A DNA stretch of 64,000 bases from Bacillus sp. NEB1478 (GTDB lineage Bacteria > Bacillota > Bacilli > Bacillales > Fictibacillaceae). The notes under the pieces are model-generated. The model worked only from the letters and a program-made list of their open reading frames with translations, searched no databases and was not told the DNA's origin. The stretch spans positions 496,001 to 560,000 of the forward strand of contig NZ_CP134049.1 in assembly GCF_031582965.1 (NCBI RefSeq), in the 5' to 3' direction. Below, one piece after another: positions 59,159-64,000 of the stretch (the stretch's first letter is position 1; each line of letters begins with the position of its first letter). A program made the translations under genes and the position numbers.

Positions 59159-59346
59159 AAGTTGTTCACTTCCTCGTTAGCTATTTGAATTATTTTGCTT
59201 TTTGTTAATGGGTAATTAAAGAAATTTCTAACTCGTACAACGAATTTCCCAGTTTTTATTATAATGGTTGGATGATAGTTGTCATACATATAGCATCTTT
59301 ATCCGTAAATCAGGCGCATCACTAAAGAGAAAAATCCTTCTTATGA

Positions 59347-59376
59347 AAAAAGAACCTCGTTTAGAGGTCCTTTTTG
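59347..59376 (-). terminator. Terminator of the rap-phr operon
   Basis: On the minus strand GGACCTC-TAAAC-GAGGTTC is followed by TTTTTT, 4 bp after the phr stop codon. One G-T pair is in the stem. Confidence 0.8.
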
Positions 59377-59379
59377 ATT

Positions 59380-59508
59380 TTATAAATTTTGAACTGCTGT
59401 AAATACTCTGCCGTGTTCAGCATTCTCTACTGATCCTGTGGATAATGATCCAATAAGTAATGCGGTTAGTACCAATGAGAGGATAATGCCTGCAGTGATT
59501 TTTTTCAT
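59380..59508 (-). CDS. Phr signalling pro-peptide
   Basis: A 42-aa pro-peptide: MKKITAGIILSLVLTALLIG is an export signal and the tail is SVENAEHGRVFTAVQNL. Phr pro-peptides are exported, trimmed and re-imported to inhibit their Rap protein, and active pentapeptides often have a basic residue at position 2. GRVFT would fit but is a guess. The start codon overlaps the rap stop codon (ATGA) and AAAGGAGG lies in the end of rap, the classical coupled arrangement. It is too short for most gene finders. Confidence 0.85.
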   Translation of the reverse strand: MKKITAGIILSLVLTALLIGSLSTGSVENAEHGRVFTAVQNL

Positions 59509-60578
59509 CGTAGTGCCTCCTTTTTTTGTAAAGCTTTTTTAGCTTCGTATGCCATGTTAAAGTACTGACTTGCTTTTTGATGGTCTTCCTTGTTATGGAA
59601 GTATTGTGCAAATTCTCCAGAATAATCTTCAATGAACCCATGGAGTTCATGTTGTGTGAAGTAGTGGACTCCATCCTTAAAAATCTTTTCGAATTCTTCT
59701 TCTGATACGTGGTTGTTTAGTACTCTTAGGATTTCGAAGTGATGTTTATATTCTTCACTTCCAATCTCAATTCCTTTATTGTAGAAGAACTCCGCGTTTT
59801 CTCTATCGTTGATTCGATAATATTCACGTGTTAGAAGGAAATGTGTCCTAAAATAAGGATCTTCTTCATTGTACACTTCTAATAGGTAACGGATTGCAAG
59901 TTCCGACATGTTCTGTTCGGCGTAGAGAAACCCGATATTATATTTGATTAATATATTGTATTTATCTTCACCGACTTTTTTTGCCAAATCGAGCGCACTT
60001 AGGAAATGTTCTTCTGCTTTTCCGTATTGTTTGAGTGAAAGGGAAGCGAGACCTTGAATGTTCTCACACCCAGACCGAAACAGCTCATATCCTTCCGTTT
60101 CAGATAGTAATCTCAGTGCTTCGTTAGCATAGTTTAATACTGTTAATGGCTGACGGATATGATAATACATCAGAGAGGCTCTATAATAAAAATCGGCTCT
60201 GATCGTTTCATCTGTAACGTTATTCAACAGTTGATACGCACGGATGAACCTCGTCTCTGCTAGTTCATAATCTTCTTCCAAGGTCAATAGTATCCCAGAG
60301 ATCAAGTTTATGTAGTACCCATAAATATCTGCTCTGTTAAGATGGATGTCAGAAAGGTTATCCAAAATCGCATGTGCTGCAGTAAAATCTCTTTGTAAGA
60401 TAAGATAACGGCTGTTTAACAACTGGTAGTAGAGTTGGGTTGTGGAATTCTGGATCTCTTTTAATTCTGTTTTAATCTCTTTATGTATTTGCTCTGATTC
60501 TTGCAAGCGGTTTGTACGAAGAGCTGTGTGCCAACGTTCAAGGGTTTGTAGAATAGGCTCGCTTGTTATGTTCATCAT
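59505..60578 (-). CDS. Rap-family response-regulator aspartate phosphatase
   Basis: A 357-aa protein of the Rap family: an N-terminal three-helix bundle (about residues 1-70, LQTLERWHTALRTNRLQES) and six or more TPR repeats (for example DYELAETRFIRAYQLL and YGKAEEHFLSALDLAKKVGE). Raps dephosphorylate Spo0F or block regulators such as ComA; which one cannot be told from the sequence. The start is one of two adjacent ATGs at 60578/60575 after GGAGAGGAG. The Phr gene follows with a 4-bp overlap. It controls sporulation or competence timing in relatives. Confidence 0.92.
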   Translation of the reverse strand: MMNITSEPILQTLERWHTALRTNRLQESEQIHKEIKTELKEIQNSTTQLYYQLLNSRYLILQRDFTAAHAILDNLSDIHLNRADIYGYYINLISGILLTLEEDYELAETRFIRAYQLLNNVTDETIRADFYYRASLMYYHIRQPLTVLNYANEALRLLSETEGYELFRSGCENIQGLASLSLKQYGKAEEHFLSALDLAKKVGEDKYNILIKYNIGFLYAEQNMSELAIRYLLEVYNEEDPYFRTHFLLTREYYRINDRENAEFFYNKGIEIGSEEYKHHFEILRVLNNHVSEEEFEKIFKDGVHYFTQHELHGFIEDYSGEFAQYFHNKEDHQKASQYFNMAYEAKKALQKKEALR

Positions 60579-60753
60579 GAAACTCCTCTCCAAAAAACTC
60601 TTACTATAAATCTAGCATAAAATGGAAAATTAAAAAATTGGGAAAATTCATACATTTTTGATGTAATAAACCAACATATTTTCCTTCATTTTCCCAACAT
60701 GTATGTCTTAAGGACTGACCACCTATATAAAATGGGATAAAAGTAAGTGTCAT

Positions 60754-60798
60754 AAACGACTAATAAGAGAAGATAACCTCTTTGAGTCGTTTTTTTTA
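60754..60798 (+). terminator. Orphan terminator between divergent genes
   Basis: AAACGACT / AGTCGTTT with an inner AAGAG/CTCTT pairing and eight T. It stands between the divergent rap and phosphodiesterase genes with no plus-strand gene ending before it. Confidence 0.7.
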
Positions 60799-60918
60799 AA
60801 CCTGTTTTTCTACTTTTGTTCACTATTTTATTGAAAAACTTGTACAAGAACGTTAGACAGGCTCTCTTATCCAAAAATTCTTGTTGTATCTACTCTTTTG
60901 AAGCTCTCATTTTTACTT

Positions 60919-60948
60919 AATTCCACGGTAATCCTCGATAATTCCACG
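60919..60948. repeat. Two AATTCCACG units 21 bp apart
   Basis: AATTCCACGG (60919) and AATTCCACGA (60940) are spaced by 21 bp, the same motif and period as the array at 63142. Confidence 0.45.
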
Positions 60949-61100
60949 AAACTGTGCTTTTTTGTTTTTCTACTAAACTATTTTCCGAAAAAGCAAATCT
61001 TTTAACTATCCTTCATTGATTCTTATCATTTACGTAAAAGTAGCTTCACATTAGCTCTCTACACTTATATACGTAATCGATTTTAGAAGGAGATGGACTA

Positions 61101-62183
61101 ATGAAAAAGAAAAAGGTTTTATTAACCACAATTACTGCTCTTATGATTTTTTCGACAACCGGTTTTGATTCAGCAAATCGTGTCTCGGCTGCTGAGGGAT
61201 CAGATGGATACGGGCCTGAAACGTTCGATCTTCAAGCTCACCGCGGAGGAATCGGACTTACCGTGGAGTCTACAATTGCGTCTTTCTCCCGTGCACTTGA
61301 ACTTGGAGTGAATACGCTGGAGCTTGATGTGCAAATTACGAAGGATCATGAAGCTGTTGTCACACATGACAGAAAAATTTCGGGTGACAAATGTCAGGAT
61401 ACAAAGCCAGTGTATGAAGGAGACCCTGCATATCCTTATGTGGGGAAATACATCAAAGATCTTACTCTTGCACAGGTTCGTACATTGGACTGCGGTTCGA
61501 AAAGATTGGCGCAGTTTCCAGATCAGCGCTTAAGTCCCGGTGCTAGAATGCCATTGCTTACTGAGGTGTTCGATCTGGTCAAACGTTATCAAGCGAACAA
61601 TGTATGGATGAATATAGAGACGAAAGTAGAAGCTGGTGCACCAGAAGAGACGGCTCCCCGTGAAGAATTCGTGCAAATTGTCGCTCGCCAAGTTCGAGAA
61701 GCTGGAATGCTCAAACGTGTTTCCATCCAAAGCTTTGACTGGGGTTCATTAATGCGTATGCAAGAGGTGGAACCGAGCTTACCATTAGTCGCGCTGACAA
61801 ATGGACCACAATTTTTGGAACCAGGCCAGCCAGGAGGTTCGCCATGGTTGGGCGGAATTGACATCGATGATTTTAACGGTGATCCAGTAGCTGCTGCTCA
61901 CTCGTTCGGTGCAGATGCTCTTTCTCCAGTTCATGGATTTCCGCAAAACGGAAAAATTACTGATGATAACTATGAGCCATACGTGACAAAAAAAATGGTA
62001 CAGGAAGCACATAAAAAAGGAATGAAGATTATTCCTTGGACAGTGGACGACAAGCCAACGATGAACAAGCTTATGGACGATGGAGTTGATGGTCTTATCA
62101 CGGATTATCCTGACCGTTTGCGTGAGGTTATGGAACAGCGTAATCTCGAATTGCCGAAGCGTTATCCTGCACCAGTAGAATGA
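61101..62183 (+). CDS. Secreted glycerophosphodiester phosphodiesterase
   Basis: A 360-aa enzyme with a Sec signal peptide (MKKKKVLLTTITALMIFSTT ... VSAAEG, cleavage near residue 31) and a GDPD TIM-barrel: the catalytic His in AHRGG, the metal ligands in ELDVQITKDHEAVVTHD, and the C-terminal IIPWTVDDKPTMNKLMDDGVDGLITDYP. It hydrolyses glycerophosphodiesters outside the cell to glycerol-3-phosphate, for phosphate or teichoic acid turnover. The ATG at 61101 follows AGAAGGAGATGG. A DinB-family gene follows closely. Confidence 0.92.
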   Translation: MKKKKVLLTTITALMIFSTTGFDSANRVSAAEGSDGYGPETFDLQAHRGGIGLTVESTIASFSRALELGVNTLELDVQITKDHEAVVTHDRKISGDKCQDTKPVYEGDPAYPYVGKYIKDLTLAQVRTLDCGSKRLAQFPDQRLSPGARMPLLTEVFDLVKRYQANNVWMNIETKVEAGAPEETAPREEFVQIVARQVREAGMLKRVSIQSFDWGSLMRMQEVEPSLPLVALTNGPQFLEPGQPGGSPWLGGIDIDDFNGDPVAAAHSFGADALSPVHGFPQNGKITDDNYEPYVTKKMVQEAHKKGMKIIPWTVDDKPTMNKLMDDGVDGLITDYPDRLREVMEQRNLELPKRYPAPVE

Positions 62184-62236
62184 GAGATTTAGATAGGATT
62201 GAACAAGCTTTTTTTCTGAGTAAGGAGCGTGTTCTT

Positions 62237-62740
62237 GTGAAGGAAAGAATCATCTTTGAGCAGTTTGAATTTGCACGAAACCTTACGCTGCTCGTAGCCA
62301 AAGAAACGACCGAAGAAAATGCGGATGTGATTTTTAAAGGGTTTCCAAATTCTCTCCGCTGGCAGTTTGGCCACATTTTTACTTCAGTTGAGGAAATCGT
62401 TTTTAAGAGCAGCAACGAAACGATAAATTCGCCTGAAAAATATGGAGAACTGTTTAATCAAGGAACACGGCCATCTGAATGGAAAACAAATCCTCCGGCG
62501 ATTGAAGAAATTGTACGTTTACTGTCTGAACAGTTGAAACGAGTAAAAGAAACATTCTATGGCAGACTGGATGAAAAACTTACAGAGCCTCTAATCGCGG
62601 GACCATTAACATTAGAAACGATTGGCGACCTGCTATCGTTTGCAGCATTCCACGAAAGTGAACATATCGGTGTGATTAAAAGTCTATTAAATGCCTTGAA
62701 AGGAGAGACACAGGAACCTTTAATGCCCAAATCAAAATAG
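62237..62740 (+). CDS. DinB-family protein
   Basis: A 167-aa four-helix-bundle protein. Metal-binding histidines are seen in LRWQFGHIFTSVEEIVFK and SFAAFHESEHIGVIKSLLN, the usual HxxxH-type positions of DinB proteins. The start is taken as GTG at 62237, preceded by AAGGAG, giving MKERIIFEQFEFARNLTLL, the common family N-terminus; a frame start at 62180 overlapping the upstream gene (ATGA) is possible and would add 19 residues. It is likely transcribed with the phosphodiesterase gene. Its substrate is unknown. Confidence 0.82.
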   Translation: MKERIIFEQFEFARNLTLLVAKETTEENADVIFKGFPNSLRWQFGHIFTSVEEIVFKSSNETINSPEKYGELFNQGTRPSEWKTNPPAIEEIVRLLSEQLKRVKETFYGRLDEKLTEPLIAGPLTLETIGDLLSFAAFHESEHIGVIKSLLNALKGETQEPLMPKSK

Positions 62741-62865
62741 ATTGTTATTTATTTTTTTCTGTAACAAGATGTTCTAGGATTTTACCGTTCTTTAAAATTA
62801 GACGTTTTTGATGGTAACACGAGGTCTCTTATAGAAATATGACAGGTGTTTAAATAAATAGGGAA

Positions 62866-62914
62866 GAGGCTGGATGAAAAGTAATTAATACTTTTTGGTC
62901 AGCCTCATTTTTCG
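62866..62914 (+). terminator. Terminator after the DinB gene
   Basis: GAGGCTG / CAGCCTC outer stem with inner AAAAGTA / TACTTTTT and ATTTTT tail. Confidence 0.8.
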
Positions 62915-63141
62915 TTGTTTAGGAAATGATAAAAACTAGATCTGTGGATAGTTTGTTTAGAACGATATGGCCATACGGTATTTACCGTACTAATTTAGGA
63001 ATTAAAAGCAAGATTTCGGTCAAAAAGGTGAAAAAACGATCAAAAATAAGACCAATACTGCAGAAGGTGGACCATTCCGTCTTCAAAACCTAATAAATAA
63101 GAACTTTTTCTGCCTTAATAAGGCTCTACCAACCATATATT

Positions 63142-63229
63142 CACGGTCAACAGCCATAATTCCACGGTCAACAGCCATAATTCCACGTTAAACGGTGATA
63201 TACCCACGTTAATTTCTGAATAACCACGA
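63142..63229. repeat. Five-unit array with 20-21 bp period (CCACG motif)
   Basis: CACG begins at 63142, 63163, 63184, 63205 and 63225 (spacing 21, 21, 21, 20). The first two 21-bp units are identical; later units keep CACG and diverge. It occupies the gap between a terminator and the 3' end of the Ger(x)C gene. The rest of 62915-63349 has no supported gene. Confidence 0.75.
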
Positions 63230-63349
63230 ACCGACATCATTCGACAACAATCCGATATTCCTCATCTATATGTCGGAGTGGATGACCAGATGAAAACGTA
63301 TGGTCTTAAAAATATGCATTACTGCTGGATTTTTATTTTATTTCATCAG

Positions 63350-64000
63350 CTACTTTATAATTCCTGTTTTTACGATCTCCACTTTAACATGCGTGTTAAT
63401 TTTGATGGAAGGATACGTTTCTTTCCAATCAAGAGATTGCCAAGTCCCTGGATCTGTTTCTTTTATTCTCTGGCCAATTCCTAATACATCACTATTCGCT
63501 TTCTGAGTCGTTTTCATAATATGATTTGCCCGTTTAGTCAAATCATTTGATATAGTAGTTTGTAATTTTTTCAACTGCTTAGGAGTTATATTTGACGTCT
63601 TAGGATACTGTTTAAGTCCTACCGAAAGATCTAACTTAAGGTTAACAACCGGTTTATGAGAGGCATCCTTTTGAATATTTATTTTACGTTTTGCCTTTGT
63701 AATCCGATAGGAGACTTGATTATTTAATTTTTTCTCTTCACTCATATAAGTCAGTAAATCAACCTTTTTTTCGTAATTATTCATTAGCAGCAGTAGAAGA
63801 GAACAATCTCTTAGTTGAATCATTTTCCCAGAAAAAGCGTTTTGGCTTATCAATCCTGCACCAGAGACTAATATACCGTCCCCCCTTTGTTCTAAAACAG
63901 GGAGAATGAAATCTTTTCCTGCTTCATTAAATAAAGAAAACAATGTGTTTAGGTTCCCTTCAGGAATCGTAGAATTCTCTTCAGCTGCATCGATGATCTC
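63350..64000 (-). CDS. Ger(x)C-family spore germination protein, C-terminal part (partial)
   Basis: The frame is open from the right edge (EIIDAAEENSTIPEGNL at the edge) to a stop at 63350, about 216 residues of the C-terminal half of a Ger(x)C (GerAC/GerKC-type) lipoprotein. Typical features are the FSGKMIQLRDCSLLLLLMNN region and the C-terminal helix LTKRANHIMKTTQKANSDVLGIGQRI with DPGTWQSLDWKETYP. Such proteins are part of the GerA-type germinant receptors in the inner spore membrane. The N-terminus with the lipobox lies outside the window. It supports a spore-forming host. Confidence 0.87.
   Translation of the reverse strand, partial: EIIDAAEENSTIPEGNLNTLFSLFNEAGKDFILPVLEQRGDGILVSGAGLISQNAFSGKMIQLRDCSLLLLLMNNYEKKVDLLTYMSEEKKLNNQVSYRITKAKRKINIQKDASHKPVVNLKLDLSVGLKQYPKTSNITPKQLKKLQTTISNDLTKRANHIMKTTQKANSDVLGIGQRIKETDPGTWQSLDWKETYPSIKINTHVKVEIVKTGIIK

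Overview
The window is chromosomal DNA from a low-GC Gram-positive spore former of the Bacillaceae. The evidence is AGGAGG-type ribosome sites with frequent TTG and GTG starts, a Ger(x)C spore-germination protein at the right edge, a Rap-Phr pair, several PlcR/NprR-type HTH-TPR regulators, B. subtilis-like DeoD and PbuE-like proteins, and a DUF24/HxlR regulator. The gene content is not that of the B. cereus group. A Fictibacillus-like or related genus is a guess. No rRNA, tRNA or CRISPR array was seen.

Layout. (1) 0-7.5 kb: peptide signalling. A minus-strand operon (DUF2712-like secreted protein, three ABC-2-type membrane proteins, one ATPase) lies behind a 51-aa pro-peptide gene whose C-terminus, LPFEH, matches a PapR pheromone type. 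A PlcR-like receptor is divergent from it. A second receptor-peptide pair follows at 6.1-7.5 kb. (2) 7.7-14.7 kb: a GAF-GAF-PAS-GGDEF-EAL protein, a ThDP enzyme, an O-antigen-ligase-like protein and a NUDIX remnant. (3) 14.8-23.6 kb: a LacI-controlled sugar operon (binding protein, two permeases, six-hairpin glycosidase-like enzyme, DUF624 protein, Gfo/Idh/MocA dehydrogenase). (4) 23.9-33.3 kb: acetamidase, aldo-keto reductase, TrmB-like regulator, deoD with a PbuE-like exporter, and a complete fixABCX electron-transfer operon. (5) 33.7-39.0 kb: four tandem paralogous HTH-TPR receptors. (6) 39.2-58.6 kb: an accessory island of small, mostly plus-strand genes (HxlR with NAD(P)-binding protein, DinB-like, GNAT, VOC, CGNR, MFS, AlkD, DUF2785, a frameshifted molybdopterin oxidoreductase, ECF sigma/anti-sigma). 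They are separated by about a dozen copies of one terminator-like repeat, and two MITE-like elements lie among them. (7) 58.7-64 kb: GNAT, Rap-Phr, a secreted glycerophosphodiester phosphodiesterase, DinB and a partial Ger(x)C protein.

Three signals stand out. First, there is a high density of RRNPP peptide-pheromone receptors (seven in 64 kb: three with a cognate-looking peptide gene, four without), including a PlcR/PapR-type system in a divergent arrangement next to a secretion/ABC locus. Second, the accessory island looks like a cassette array, with recurring hairpin repeats as the joints between unrelated small genes. Third, at least four intergenic regions carry locus-specific motifs repeated at a strict 20-21 bp spacing (two helical turns). 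All homology statements are from recall of protein families and motifs; no database search was possible.
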